In this document: piece by piece, positions 39,449 to 48,526 of the stretch
Layout: each line of letters opens with the position of its first letter
Position numbering within the stretch: position 1 is the first letter of the stretch
Assembly: GCA_030817875.1 (NCBI GenBank)
Contig: JAUSZU010000001.1
Coordinates: 6,200,001 to 6,264,000 of the forward strand
Origin: Flavobacterium sp. W4I14
Lineage (GTDB): Bacteria > Bacteroidota > Bacteroidia > Sphingobacteriales > Sphingobacteriaceae
Length of the DNA: 64,000 bases
Direction of reading: 5' to 3'
Made by a program: the position numbers and the translations under genes
Notes under the pieces: generated by a model
What the model was told of the DNA's origin: nothing
Databases searched by the model: none
What the model saw: the letters and a program-made list of their open reading frames with translations, nothing else

Positions 39449-39916
39449 TTATCTTAACCTTTCGGCCGAGCGGATTAATCTTTCATCTTTATTAATGCCA
39501 AAGATAGCCAATACAACGAATAAAATGGCTAAGGCAGGCAAATATGCCCCGACACCAAAACTGGCACCTTCAATACCGCCAGGCAATTTTTTAGCATAAA
39601 CGCTGCACCAAAAAGCAAAACCTCCAATTAGTATGATCAAAACAATGGCAATGCGTTTTTGAAAACTTCTTTTTTTATAGTTGAAGATATTCATTAAACA
39701 AATAAATGCAACTGCGATATTGGTGATTAGTAAAGGTAGATAAAATGCCACCTTGAACCCACTTCCAGATTTTCCAATAAAGGTTTCACGTAGGCCTGTT
39801 GTATATATTGCAACCTCTGTTTCATTGCTTACTTTGGTTGCGATTGGTAAAAACAACATTAAAACTAAAGTTAATGCTGCTAAAAAAAACCAGATCGATT
39901 GTATTCTTTGTATCAT
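39449..39916 (-). CDS. DUF4293 family integral membrane protein
   Basis: The 155-residue protein starts MIQRIQSIWFFLAALTLVLM, the DUF4293 signature start. It has four membrane segments (about 5-24, 52-74, 85-106 and 120-140) with short loops and a basic C-terminal tail. The family is limited to Bacteroidota, as far as I recall, and its role is unknown. It has its own promoter (39936-39966). A decayed second copy of its last 70 codons is found at 38547-38755. Confidence 0.88.
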   Translation of the reverse strand: MIQRIQSIWFFLAALTLVLMLFLPIATKVSNETEVAIYTTGLRETFIGKSGSGFKVAFYLPLLITNIAVAFICLMNIFNYKKRSFQKRIAIVLIILIGGFAFWCSVYAKKLPGGIEGASFGVGAYLPALAILFVVLAIFGINKDERLIRSAERLR

Positions 39917-39935
39917 GTTAATTTAATATTTAAAG

Positions 39936-39966
39936 CAAACTTAATTAAAATTGCTTTTGCATGCAA
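39936..39966 (-). promoter_or_regulatory. Promoter of the DUF4293 gene
   Basis: On the minus strand TTG (39966-39964), 20 bases, then TAAGTTTG (39943-39936) fits the Bacteroidota pattern. It lies about 20 bases before the start codon. Confidence 0.5.
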
Positions 39967-39995
39967 TCAGGGTTTAGTCTGAATGAAAATGATAT

Positions 39996-40514
39996 CTATT
40001 TTTTATCTGACTGCAATACCAAGAAGTGCGAATCGCCGTAAAAGAATTTATAGGTGCCATCGGGATATAATTTTAACGATATTCCGCAGGTGACTCTTTT
40101 TGTAAAGATATTTTTTCTTAAATAACCGCCGTCGTTAAGAATTTTGTTATTCCAAAGTATAAGTTTGTTAAAGTTTTTGCCGCTTTCCTTAATTTGATAT
40201 ACCGAGGTGCCTGGGTGTGCAATTTTATATTTAGAGATCAAATCATTTGTAGATATGATAACTTTGGCGATGTAGTTGTCTGTCTGCTGATCAAGGGCGT
40301 TCCAGCAGCCATCATAATTAAAATCGTATTTAATGATCACGGTGTCTTTTATTGACTTGTTTGATATAGCAGATAAATAATTCCTTACGCTGTCGGCCTT
40401 TGCCAGTGAAAATTGGTTGCTCTGTTTTCCTTTTTTTGAAACAGACTTTGGCCCAACACAGGCGATAACTGTAAAAGAAAAAATAAGTAAAATAATAGTG
40501 TTGTTAATTTTCAT
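39996..40514 (-). CDS. Uncharacterised lipoprotein
   Basis: The 172-residue protein has a signal peptide ending FTVIACVGP (cysteine about 19) and a basic linker (SVSKKGKQS). I do not recognise its family. It has two further cysteines, in YDGCWNALD and VTCGISLK, that could form a disulphide in the periplasm. The N-terminal half has a beta-rich segment, TVIIKYDFNYDGCW. It lies just upstream of the DUF4293 gene on the same strand but has a separate promoter after it. It belongs to the accessory patch between the DUF4293 gene and truA. Confidence 0.65.
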   Translation of the reverse strand: MKINNTIILLIFSFTVIACVGPKSVSKKGKQSNQFSLAKADSVRNYLSAISNKSIKDTVIIKYDFNYDGCWNALDQQTDNYIAKVIISTNDLISKYKIAHPGTSVYQIKESGKNFNKLILWNNKILNDGGYLRKNIFTKRVTCGISLKLYPDGTYKFFYGDSHFLVLQSDKK

Positions 40515-40597
40515 AGCGCTTTTTAGATTTTTAGTACTGAGAGGCTATAAAATTATTATTTTTTATGAATATTTAATGTTTTTACAGTACAATACCA

Positions 40598-40677
40598 CCT
40601 AAATAAAAGGAAAAGATATTTAAATATCGCTTTAGGTAAAAAAGGTATTACATCCAACTGTTCTACGGTAGCAGTCT
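40598..40677 (+). pseudogene. Decayed copy of the truA promoter and first codons
   Basis: CTAAATAAAAGGAAAA is shared exactly with the DNA before truA (43249-43264). The copy continues through ATCGCTTT, GTAAAAAA, GGTATT, CATCCAA and GGTAGCAG, matching truA up to about codon 15 at roughly 80% by eye. The -7 box has decayed (TATTTAAA against TATTTTTG), one A is missing from the A-run, and an in-frame stop follows. It is the same way round as truA, 2.65 kb upstream, with the hydrolase gene between. Confidence 0.8.
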
Positions 40678-40721
40678 TTTAAGTCGATTAACTTTGATAA
40701 ACTATACCAATAAAACGATTT

Positions 40722-43211
40722 ATGCTAAAAAACTTACTTTTTCTAGTTCTCTTACTTGCTGCAACAAACACCTTTGCCCAAGATACCCTTAAGTTTGAGC
40801 AGGCATTAACGGTAGCCAGTGGTAGCCGTTATGGCCGCGAAGCTGTTTATACCGATTTACTGGCCTGGCAAATGGCGAATGGAAAATTACAAAGGCCCAC
40901 CGAAAATGGCGCATTTTCAGTAGGTAAAGATGGCCAAAAAGTATTGTGGAAAGCAATTAAAGCAGATGCAAATGGTCGTTTTAGCGCGTTCTCGAGGAGA
41001 TCTTTTCAGACCACAAATAATCCCTTTCTGAATCCAGGTAGCATAGATCGAGGTTCTGATTATATCTACATTACTTACACTTCCCCAAAAGAACAAACCG
41101 CAATTTTAAATGTAATTGGAGGTAATAGTTTGTTTTTCAATGGCATCCCACATATGGGTGATCCTTATGCATCGGCTTATATGAATATTCCGGTTCAATT
41201 AAAAAAAGGTGTAAACGAACTTTTTGTAAGAGGTGCCAGCATATTGCCAATGATGATTATTAACGCTAAAAAGCTAATCATCTATACAGACGACGTTACT
41301 TTACCGGGCATTGTAATCAATCAGGCAAATGGTGTACTAAAAGGAGCATTAACGGTAAGTAATTCTTCTTTGAAAGATGTTAACAATTTGCATATCAAAA
41401 CCGTTTTAAATGGTAAAAACCAGCAAGTGGCCGTGTCGCGCATCGCCAAACTGAGCATGAGGAAGGTAATTTTTGAATTAGATGCAAGTGCCATAACCAC
41501 ACCAGGTAATTATAACCTCGAAATACAACTCTTACAGAACAAAACAAATGTAGATCAGAAAACGATTGTAATTGAAGCTTTAGCGAATACATCAAGCTAT
41601 AAACAGACTTTTATCAGTAAGATTGATGGCAGCTTGCAGTATTTCGCAGTTACCCCACAACTTAACGGATGGAAACCAAATTCCGCATTATTTCTGTCGG
41701 TCCACGGCGCCGGTGTAGAGGCTATTGGTCAGGCTAAAGCCTATAAATCTAAAGATTGGGGAACGGTAGTTGCAGCCACTAACCGCAGGCCGCGTGGTTT
41801 TAATTGGGAAGATTGGGGTAGACAGGATGCTTTAGAAGTGCTGGCGCTAGCAAAGGATCAGTTTAAACCAAACGATAAACAGATTTATCTCACCGGCCAT
41901 TCTATGGGCGGACATGGTACCTGGTTTTTAGGCGCCACTTATCCCGATAAATGGGCTGCTATTGCACCTGCCGCAGGTTATGCTTCGCTTAAGGATTATG
42001 GTTCTGCCGATGGGAAAATCCCTGATAGCAGTAAAAATAAGGTCGAAAGGATGTTGTTAAGATCTGGTAATCAAAGCGATGTTCCGAAATTAGTGACTAA
42101 TTATACACCTTTAGGTGTTTATATTTTGCATGGTGATGCAGATAGGGTAGTGCCTGTTAGTTATGCAAGGCAAATGAAGAAATTACTTGCTGGTTTTCAT
42201 GCAGATTTTAGTTATTACGAATACCCGGGCGGTGAGCACTGGTTCGGTGATCAAAGTGTAGACTGGCCGCCTATTTTTAGTTTTTTTAAGTGGCATACTA
42301 TTGCTGCCGATTCTGCTGTAAACCGAATTGATTTTACCACGTCTAGTCCAGGGATTTCATCTACTTATCGCTGGGCTACTATTTATCAGCAAATGCAGCC
42401 TTTACAATATAGTCGCATCATTTTAACAAGAGACAGGAAGCTATCAACCATTGTTGGAAAAACCGAGAACGTTGCGCTTTTAAAATTGGCTTTAACAGAT
42501 TTTGCTACAAAAACACCCGTAAAAATTACTTTAGATAGCTTAGCGGTTATTAATTATACCACACAAAGCATTAACGATACCCTGTTTTTAGAGAAAAATA
42601 ACGGTGCGTGGCAAATCATCACCAAAATTGATCAAAGAGATAAAAACCCATCGAGATATGGCACTTTTAAAGAAGCTTTTAATTATAAAATGATTTTTGT
42701 GGTAGGAACAAACGGTTCTGCCGAAGCCAATCTGGCTAATTTAAATAAAGCCAAGTACGATGCCGAAAGTTGGTATTACCGTGGGAATGGAGCTATTGAA
42801 ATCATTATGGACAAAGAATTTTTGGCATCAAAATACCAGGGGCGTAATATTATTTTGTACGGAAATTCCGAAAATAATACAGCCTGGAAAAAATTACTTA
42901 ACCATTGCCCTATACAGGTAAACAACACACAGGTAACTACGGGGCAACATGTATGGAAAGGCGATAATTTAGCCGCATATTACATTTGGCCTCAACAGGA
43001 CAATAAACTATTGATTGGCGTGGTGGCCAGCACTGGAGTAACGGGAATGAAAGCGGCTTATGCCAACCAATATTTTGCCGGCGGTAGCGGTTTCCCTGAT
43101 TTTATGATTTTTTCATCTGAGCTGCCTAAAGAAGGAAGTAAAGGCATTAAGCTGGCAGGTTTTTACGATAATAAGTGGCAGTTTGACGAGAAAAATACAG
43201 CTAAGCCCTAA
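40722..43211 (+). CDS. Large secreted alpha/beta hydrolase (prolyl-oligopeptidase-like)
   Basis: The 829-residue protein has a signal peptide (about 1-19). An N-terminal beta-rich region runs to about 290. It is followed by an alpha/beta-hydrolase domain (about 310-530): LSVHGAGVEAIGQAK, the nucleophile elbow LTGHSMGGHGTWFLG (serine about 394), ILHGDADRVVPVSYA with the aspartate, and GGEHWFGDQ with the histidine. A C-terminal beta domain of about 290 residues follows. The layout is that of the secreted prolyl-oligopeptidase-fold esterases/peptidases. A -7 box TAACTTTG (40689-40696) lies 26 bases upstream. Its flanks suggest a late insertion in front of truA. Confidence 0.78.
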   Translation: MLKNLLFLVLLLAATNTFAQDTLKFEQALTVASGSRYGREAVYTDLLAWQMANGKLQRPTENGAFSVGKDGQKVLWKAIKADANGRFSAFSRRSFQTTNNPFLNPGSIDRGSDYIYITYTSPKEQTAILNVIGGNSLFFNGIPHMGDPYASAYMNIPVQLKKGVNELFVRGASILPMMIINAKKLIIYTDDVTLPGIVINQANGVLKGALTVSNSSLKDVNNLHIKTVLNGKNQQVAVSRIAKLSMRKVIFELDASAITTPGNYNLEIQLLQNKTNVDQKTIVIEALANTSSYKQTFISKIDGSLQYFAVTPQLNGWKPNSALFLSVHGAGVEAIGQAKAYKSKDWGTVVAATNRRPRGFNWEDWGRQDALEVLALAKDQFKPNDKQIYLTGHSMGGHGTWFLGATYPDKWAAIAPAAGYASLKDYGSADGKIPDSSKNKVERMLLRSGNQSDVPKLVTNYTPLGVYILHGDADRVVPVSYARQMKKLLAGFHADFSYYEYPGGEHWFGDQSVDWPPIFSFFKWHTIAADSAVNRIDFTTSSPGISSTYRWATIYQQMQPLQYSRIILTRDRKLSTIVGKTENVALLKLALTDFATKTPVKITLDSLAVINYTTQSINDTLFLEKNNGAWQIITKIDQRDKNPSRYGTFKEAFNYKMIFVVGTNGSAEANLANLNKAKYDAESWYYRGNGAIEIIMDKEFLASKYQGRNIILYGNSENNTAWKKLLNHCPIQVNNTQVTTGQHVWKGDNLAAYYIWPQQDNKLLIGVVASTGVTGMKAAYANQYFAGGSGFPDFMIFSSELPKEGSKGIKLAGFYDNKWQFDEKNTAKP

Positions 43212-43268
43212 TAAGGGTTACTTATTAATAAATGTAGAGCGCTTTCCTTCTAAATAAAAGGAAAAAAG

Positions 43269-43276
43269 TATTTTTG
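43269..43276 (+). promoter_or_regulatory. -7 box of truA, suggesting a leaderless mRNA
   Basis: TATTTTTG matches TAnnTTTG and ends eight bases before the TTG start codon. Transcription starting 6-8 bases after it would give a message with virtually no leader. Confidence 0.5.
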
Positions 43277-43283
43277 CATCGCT

Positions 43284-44039
43284 TTGAGTAAAAAAAGGTA
43301 TTTCATCCAATTGGCTTATGATGGCAGCTTATACCATGGCTGGCAAACACAACCTAATGCAATCACCGTTCAGGAATTGTTGGATAAAGCTATGTCTGTT
43401 TTTTTTCGGCAACCAATCGAAACTCTAGGCTGTGGGAGAACCGATGCAGGCGTGCATGCTACTGATTTTTATGCGCATTTTGATGTTGAAGGTGTAGAAG
43501 AGGCAAAGGTTTTAAGTGCGGTAACCGGTATCAATGCCATGCTGCCTTATCAAATTGCAGCAAAACGGATTATACCGGTACATCATGATGCCCATGCCCG
43601 CTTTGATGCCACTGCCCGCGCTTATAAATATTACCTTCACTTCGAGAAAGATCCTTTCAAACTTAACCGATCGTGGTTGGTTAAAGATAAACTGGATGTA
43701 GAAGCGATGAACAATGCAGCGGCACTGTTATTAAATTATACCGATTTTTCGTGTTTTAGTAAATCGAACACGCAAACTTTTACCAATAACTGTAAAATAA
43801 GCAAAGCCGTTTTCGAACAACAGGAAGATGGATTGGTTTTTACCATTCAGGCCGACCGTTTTTTACGTAACATGGTGAGGGCCATTATGGGTACATTGGT
43901 ACAGATCGGTAAAAAAGAAATAAATTTAGCAGATTTTGAGGCAATAATAGAAAGTAAAAACCGCAGTAAAGCCGGGCAATCGGTACCTGCCTGTGGTTTG
44001 TATTTAGTGAAGATAGAATACGATTATATAAATGATTGA
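43284..44039 (+). CDS. truA: tRNA pseudouridine(38-40) synthase TruA
   Basis: The 251-residue enzyme converts uridines 38, 39 and 40 of the anticodon arm to pseudouridine. The catalytic motif LGCGRTDAGVHA contains D54. The family start KRYFIQLAYDGSLYHGWQ and the late motif FLRNMVRAIMGTLVQIG are also present. The only suitable start is a TTG at 43284; no in-frame ATG precedes the conserved first strand. The -7 box lies almost on top of it. A decayed copy of this 5' end lies at 40598-40677. The ABC transporter gene follows after 83 bp. Confidence 0.94.
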   Translation: MSKKRYFIQLAYDGSLYHGWQTQPNAITVQELLDKAMSVFFRQPIETLGCGRTDAGVHATDFYAHFDVEGVEEAKVLSAVTGINAMLPYQIAAKRIIPVHHDAHARFDATARAYKYYLHFEKDPFKLNRSWLVKDKLDVEAMNNAAALLLNYTDFSCFSKSNTQTFTNNCKISKAVFEQQEDGLVFTIQADRFLRNMVRAIMGTLVQIGKKEINLADFEAIIESKNRSKAGQSVPACGLYLVKIEYDYIND

Positions 44040-44040
44040 A

Positions 44041-44111
44041 TGAGAGCAGGATTGAGTGAGAGAATGAAAAAGTATCTCTAGCATTCAATCATTCGAAATT
44101 CTCTCATTCAA
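44041..44111. repeat. GAATGA-type imperfect inverted repeat
   Basis: ATTGAGTGAGAGAATGA on the left faces TCATTCGAAATTCTCTCATTC on the right. A similar array of CATTC/GAATG motifs occurs before the amidase gene (62986-63068). Confidence 0.45.
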
Positions 44112-44122
44112 AATTAAACAAA

Positions 44123-45892
44123 ATGGCAGTTACAGGAGACGTATACAACACCGGATTACTGAAACGTATTTTTCAATACGTAAAGCCTTACCGTGCCGTT
44201 TTTGTATGGTCGGTTATTTTAACCATTCTGCTTGCAGCCATTTCTCCCGTACGTCCGTTTTTAATTAAATATACACTCGATCATTATATTTTAACAGGCA
44301 ATTATTCTGGCCTGGTGAATATGACTATGCTGATGGTTTTTATGTTGATTTTGCAGACTTTGATTCAATATAACCATACGCTTTTAACCAATACATTAGG
44401 CCAATCGGTTATCCGCGATCTTCGGATCAACGTTTTTAACCACATTACAAAGCTCCGTCTAAAATTCTTCGATAAAACACCCATCGGACAATTGATAACC
44501 AGAACGGTTTCAGATTTGGAAACCATTGCCGATATCTTTTCAGAAGGTTTAATCTCGATGATAGGCGATAGTTTGCAGGTGGTGGTGATTGTGTGCGTAA
44601 TGTTATATACCGATTGGCAATTGAGTTTAGTGGTGCTTTTACCCATTCCATTGTTGATTATTGCTACCCGGAAATTCCAGAAAGCAATTAAGGTGGCTTT
44701 TCAGGAAATCAGGAATGAGGTTTCTAACCTGAACACTTTTTTACAGGAACACATTACAGGCGTTTCTATTGTGCAGTATTTTGCCAGGGAGAAACAGGAA
44801 TACAGAAAATTCTATGCTATTAACAAGCGCTATCGCGATGCTAATATCCGTTCTAATTGGTATTATTCTATCTTTTTTCCGGTGGTGGAGTTAATCTCGG
44901 CCATGTCCTTAGGTTTGTTGGTATGGTATGGCGCAAAAAGTATTCTTTCTAAACCATTAGATGTAACACCCGGAACCATTACACAGTTTATTATGTACCT
45001 GGGTATGGTTTTTACACCGATCCGTCAGCTGGCCGATAAGTTTAATACGCTGCAGATGGGAATGGTGGGTGCCGAACGTGTTTTTAAAGTTTTAGATACT
45101 GATGAAACTACTCCAAATACGGGGACGCAAAAGCCAGCCAAATTAGACGGGGATATTAAATTCGAAAAGGTATGGTTTGCCTATAACGACGAGAACTACG
45201 TGTTGAAAGACCTTACATTTGAAGTGAAGGCTGGCGAAACGGTGGCCTTGGTAGGGGCAACGGGTGCTGGTAAATCTTCCACAATTAATATCCTGAACCG
45301 TTTTTACGAAGTGAAAAAGGGAGATATCACCGTAGATAGCATTCATATCGAAGATTTTGATCTGGATTACTTAAGAAGCAATATTGCTACTGTACTTCAG
45401 GATGTTTTCTTGTTTTCGGATACTATTTTAAACAACATTACACTAAATAACCCTCAAATTACCATCGAAGAAGTGGTGAATGCTGCCAAAAAAGTTGGTG
45501 CTCACGACTTTATAGAACGTTTACCGGGTGGCTATCAATATAATGTGATGGAAAGAGGTGCTACGCTCTCCGCTGGTCAGGCGCAGTTGATTTCGTTTAT
45601 CCGTGCGCTTGTACATAATCCTGCTATTTTGGTTTTAGATGAGGCTACCTCATCAGTTGATACCGAAACAGAATTATTGATCCAGAAGGCTATTGATAAT
45701 TTAATGGAAGGTAGAACTTCGATTGTAATTGCTCACCGATTGTCTACCATTCAAAAGGCCGATCAGATTATTGTGCTTGATAAGGGGGAGATTAAAGAAA
45801 AAGGAACACATCAACAGCTGTTAAAATTAAATGGCTACTATAAAAAGCTTTACGATCTGCAGTTCTCGTCAAAAGGGATAGCTAAAGTTTAA
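44123..45892 (+). CDS. ABC exporter, membrane plus ATPase half-transporter (MsbA-like)
   Basis: The 589-residue protein fuses a six-helix exporter domain (about 20-310) to an ATPase domain (about 340-580). Walker A is GATGAGKS (378-385), the signature is LSAGQ (482-486) instead of LSGGQ, and Walker B is ILVLDEATSSVD (about 503-514). It should work as a dimer in the inner membrane, exporting a lipid or other amphiphile; the substrate is not readable. The lack of a third glycine in the signature hints at a heterodimeric or divergent site. The gene follows truA by 83 bp. Confidence 0.92.
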   Translation: MAVTGDVYNTGLLKRIFQYVKPYRAVFVWSVILTILLAAISPVRPFLIKYTLDHYILTGNYSGLVNMTMLMVFMLILQTLIQYNHTLLTNTLGQSVIRDLRINVFNHITKLRLKFFDKTPIGQLITRTVSDLETIADIFSEGLISMIGDSLQVVVIVCVMLYTDWQLSLVVLLPIPLLIIATRKFQKAIKVAFQEIRNEVSNLNTFLQEHITGVSIVQYFAREKQEYRKFYAINKRYRDANIRSNWYYSIFFPVVELISAMSLGLLVWYGAKSILSKPLDVTPGTITQFIMYLGMVFTPIRQLADKFNTLQMGMVGAERVFKVLDTDETTPNTGTQKPAKLDGDIKFEKVWFAYNDENYVLKDLTFEVKAGETVALVGATGAGKSSTINILNRFYEVKKGDITVDSIHIEDFDLDYLRSNIATVLQDVFLFSDTILNNITLNNPQITIEEVVNAAKKVGAHDFIERLPGGYQYNVMERGATLSAGQAQLISFIRALVHNPAILVLDEATSSVDTETELLIQKAIDNLMEGRTSIVIAHRLSTIQKADQIIVLDKGEIKEKGTHQQLLKLNGYYKKLYDLQFSSKGIAKV

Positions 45893-45949
45893 ACGTATTT
45901 ATTCTCAAGGATTTTCTTAATTTAACGGCTTCTTAAACCCAATAGGAAG

Positions 45950-46975
45950 ATGAAACGGTTAAAATTACTTGCCTTGTTCTTGTTTTCGGCTTTAGCCTTG
46001 CAGGTTTCTGCACAGCAGAAAAAATACGTAATGGTGATTCACGGTGGTGCCGGCACCATTCTCAAAAAGAACATGAGTCCCGAAAAAGAGGCTGCTTATA
46101 TCGCTGCCTTAACAAAAGCACTAAATGCAGGTTACGCAGAAATTAAAGCAGGTAAATCGAGCCTCGATGCCGTTGAAGCAACCATTCATGTTTTAGAAAA
46201 CGATCCACATTTTAATGCTGGCAAAGGTGCTGTTTTTACACATGATGGCAGAAATGAGCTCGACGCCGCAATAATGGATGGAAAAACCTTAATGGCGGGA
46301 TCCGTTGCTGGAGTGACTACCATAAAAAATCCAATTTCTGCAGCCAGAGCAGTGATGGAAAAATCCGAACATGTAATGATGGTTGGCGCAGGTGCCGATC
46401 AGTTTGCAAAAGAAGTCGGATTGGAAATCGTTAATCCTAAATATTTCTGGACCAAGGAACGTTGGGATGGCTTACAACAGGCCATTAAAGAAGATTCTAC
46501 CAAAGCAGTGTTAGATCATGGAAGTAAAAAATCGGAATTATTTGGTGTTAAAAATCACGATTATAAATTTGGTACAGTGGGCTGCGTGGCTTTAGATCAG
46601 GCTGGAAACCTGGCAGCGGGAACTTCAACCGGTGGTATGACGAACAAAAAATACGGACGTGTGGGTGATGCGCCGATTATAGGGGCAGGTACTTACTGCA
46701 ATAATGAAACAGCCGGTATTTCCTGTACCGGTTGGGGAGAGTTTTATATCCGTAATGTGGTGGCCAAAACGATTTCCGATTTAATGGAATATAAGGGCTT
46801 ATCTGTTGCAGAGGCATCAAAAATTGCTTTAGATAAAGTAGGCAAAATGGGTGGCGACGGTGGTTTAATTGCTTTAGATAAAAAAGGAAATATGACTATG
46901 CCCTTTAATACCGAGGGAATGTATAGAGGTGCAATTACTGCCGACGGTAGAATTGAAGTGAGTATTTATAAATAA
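45950..46975 (+). CDS. Isoaspartyl peptidase / plant-type L-asparaginase
   Basis: The 341-residue protein has a signal peptide (about 1-21), so the mature enzyme is periplasmic. It is an N-terminal-nucleophile hydrolase. The autocleavage site is in FGTVGCVALD, with T209 as the new N-terminus and nucleophile of the beta subunit. The motifs VIHGGAGT (about 29-36), NAGKGAVFTHDGRNELDAAIMDG and GAGTYCNNETAG support the family. It should remove beta-aspartyl (isoaspartyl) residues from dipeptides or hydrolyse asparagine. The threonine has a downstream cysteine at +3, which varies in the family. The symporter for acidic substrates follows after 63 bp, which fits uptake of the aspartate produced. Confidence 0.92.
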   Translation: MKRLKLLALFLFSALALQVSAQQKKYVMVIHGGAGTILKKNMSPEKEAAYIAALTKALNAGYAEIKAGKSSLDAVEATIHVLENDPHFNAGKGAVFTHDGRNELDAAIMDGKTLMAGSVAGVTTIKNPISAARAVMEKSEHVMMVGAGADQFAKEVGLEIVNPKYFWTKERWDGLQQAIKEDSTKAVLDHGSKKSELFGVKNHDYKFGTVGCVALDQAGNLAAGTSTGGMTNKKYGRVGDAPIIGAGTYCNNETAGISCTGWGEFYIRNVVAKTISDLMEYKGLSVAEASKIALDKVGKMGGDGGLIALDKKGNMTMPFNTEGMYRGAITADGRIEVSIYK

Positions 46976-47038
46976 AATTATTTTAAGATTACGCTGTTCA
47001 ATATTCCATAGCAAGCCAAAACACCTAAAAAAATAAAG

Positions 47039-48325
47039 ATGACACTTATAGAATTTGTAAAAAAAGTATTCTCCAATTTAACCTTTCAGGTTATTCTTGC
47101 CATCATAATAGGGATCAATGTTGGGATTTTCTTCCCAGGTTTTGCGCCTACCGCTAAATTGATCAGTCAGGGTTTTATCAACCTGATTAGCATGTTAATC
47201 GCACCAATTATATTCTTTACCATTGTTTTAGGTATTGCTCACATGGGCGATATGAAAAAAGTAGGCCGAGTAGGAGGCAAAGCATTATTGTATTTCGAAA
47301 TTGTAAGTACCGTAGCTATTGCAATTGGTTTATTGGTGGCCAATGTTTTAAAGCCGGGTGTCGGGATGATCACTAAGGCTAGCGATGCTACAAAAATTGT
47401 TGGTTATGCCGAGCAGGCAAAAGATATGAACTGGGCAGAATTCTTTCTGCATATTATCCCTCATAATGTGATTGCTGCTTTTGCTGAGGGAAACATTTTA
47501 CAGATTTTGCTGTTTGCCATTCTTTTTGGTTATGGGCTGAATAAATTGGGCGGAGAGGGAACAAGCGTTTTAAATGCCTTCGATAAAATATCGAAAGTAC
47601 TCTTCAAAATTATGAAGGTGATTATGCGTTTAGCGCCAATTGGTGCTTTCGGCGGGATGGCTTTTAGCATCGGTACGCATGGTTTGGAAAGTTTAGTGGG
47701 CATGGCCAAACTAATGGGTTCGGTTTATTTAACCTGCATCCTATTCATTTTTATTGTTTTAAACGGAATTTGCCGCTACTATAACTTTAGCTTGTGGGCT
47801 TACCTGAAATATATCCGACAGGAAATTTTAATTGTACTGGGTACTTCTTCTTCCGAATCGGCCTTGCCAAGCATGATGCAGAAAATGGAAGCCATCGGCT
47901 GCGATAAATCAGTTGTTGGTTTGGTTATTCCTACCGGCTATTCTTTTAATCTTGATGGAACTGCAATTTACCTGGCCATGGCCGTTATATTTCTTTGTCA
48001 GGTTTTTCATGTCGATTTATCCTTAGGTCAACAGATTACAGTTTTAGGCGTGCTTATGGTTACTTCTAAAGGTGCAGCTGGGGTAACGGGGAGCGGCTTT
48101 ATTGTTTTGGTATCAACCTTAACCGCTTTGAAAATTATGCCGATAGAACATATCTCCATATTAATTGGTGTAGACCGTTTTATGAGCGAAGCAAGGGCCA
48201 TAACCAATGTAATCGGAAACGGCGTGGCTACCATAGTAATTGCTAAAAGTGAAAACCAGTTTGATGAGGCAAAGTATCAGAAAGCAATTCAACCTGCAAT
48301 GATAGAAAAAGCAGAGGAGGTGTAG
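47039..48325 (+). CDS. Dicarboxylate/amino acid:cation symporter (DAACS family)
   Basis: The 428-residue protein is an inner-membrane transporter of the GltP/DctA family. The serine-rich re-entrant loop LGTSSSESALPSMM (about 261-274), the segment PTGYSFNLDGTAIYLAMAV (about 299-317) and the final substrate-binding segment VDRFMSEARAITNVIGN (about 378-394) are intact. The last resembles the aspartate/glutamate and C4-dicarboxylate binding helix. It should import glutamate, aspartate or a C4-dicarboxylate with protons or sodium. It follows the isoaspartyl peptidase by 63 bp, without an obvious terminator, so the two may form one unit. Confidence 0.93.
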   Translation: MTLIEFVKKVFSNLTFQVILAIIIGINVGIFFPGFAPTAKLISQGFINLISMLIAPIIFFTIVLGIAHMGDMKKVGRVGGKALLYFEIVSTVAIAIGLLVANVLKPGVGMITKASDATKIVGYAEQAKDMNWAEFFLHIIPHNVIAAFAEGNILQILLFAILFGYGLNKLGGEGTSVLNAFDKISKVLFKIMKVIMRLAPIGAFGGMAFSIGTHGLESLVGMAKLMGSVYLTCILFIFIVLNGICRYYNFSLWAYLKYIRQEILIVLGTSSSESALPSMMQKMEAIGCDKSVVGLVIPTGYSFNLDGTAIYLAMAVIFLCQVFHVDLSLGQQITVLGVLMVTSKGAAGVTGSGFIVLVSTLTALKIMPIEHISILIGVDRFMSEARAITNVIGNGVATIVIAKSENQFDEAKYQKAIQPAMIEKAEEV

Positions 48326-48348
48326 TTTGGAGCTATCCTCTCGAAGCG

Positions 48349-48421
48349 TCACCCTGTCCAGATTCATCGGGATCAGGGTCTTAATAGCAGGAAAGATGCT
48401 GAAATAAATTCAGCATGATGA
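48349..48421. repeat. Double-hairpin dispersed repeat, copy 1
   Basis: GCGTCACCCTG and a CCAGATTCATCGGGATCAGGG stretch are followed by a hairpin with arms ATGCTGAA (48396-48403) and TTCAGCAT (48409-48416) around ATAAA. A cleaner copy lies at 62735-62799. Confidence 0.65.
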
Positions 48422-48474
48422 ACACTTCTAAAAGCCTTCTACCCTCAACCTTTACACCTTCAACCTTTTTTATG

Positions 48475-48482
48475 TACCTTTG
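48475..48482 (+). promoter_or_regulatory. -7 box of rlmF
   Basis: TACCTTTG fully matches TAnnTTTG and lies 44 bases before the TTG start codon. The -33 element is unclear. Confidence 0.45.
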
Positions 48483-48526
48483 TGTTAGAAACATGCACAC
48501 AGCTTGTTTAATTAATCCATAGCACA

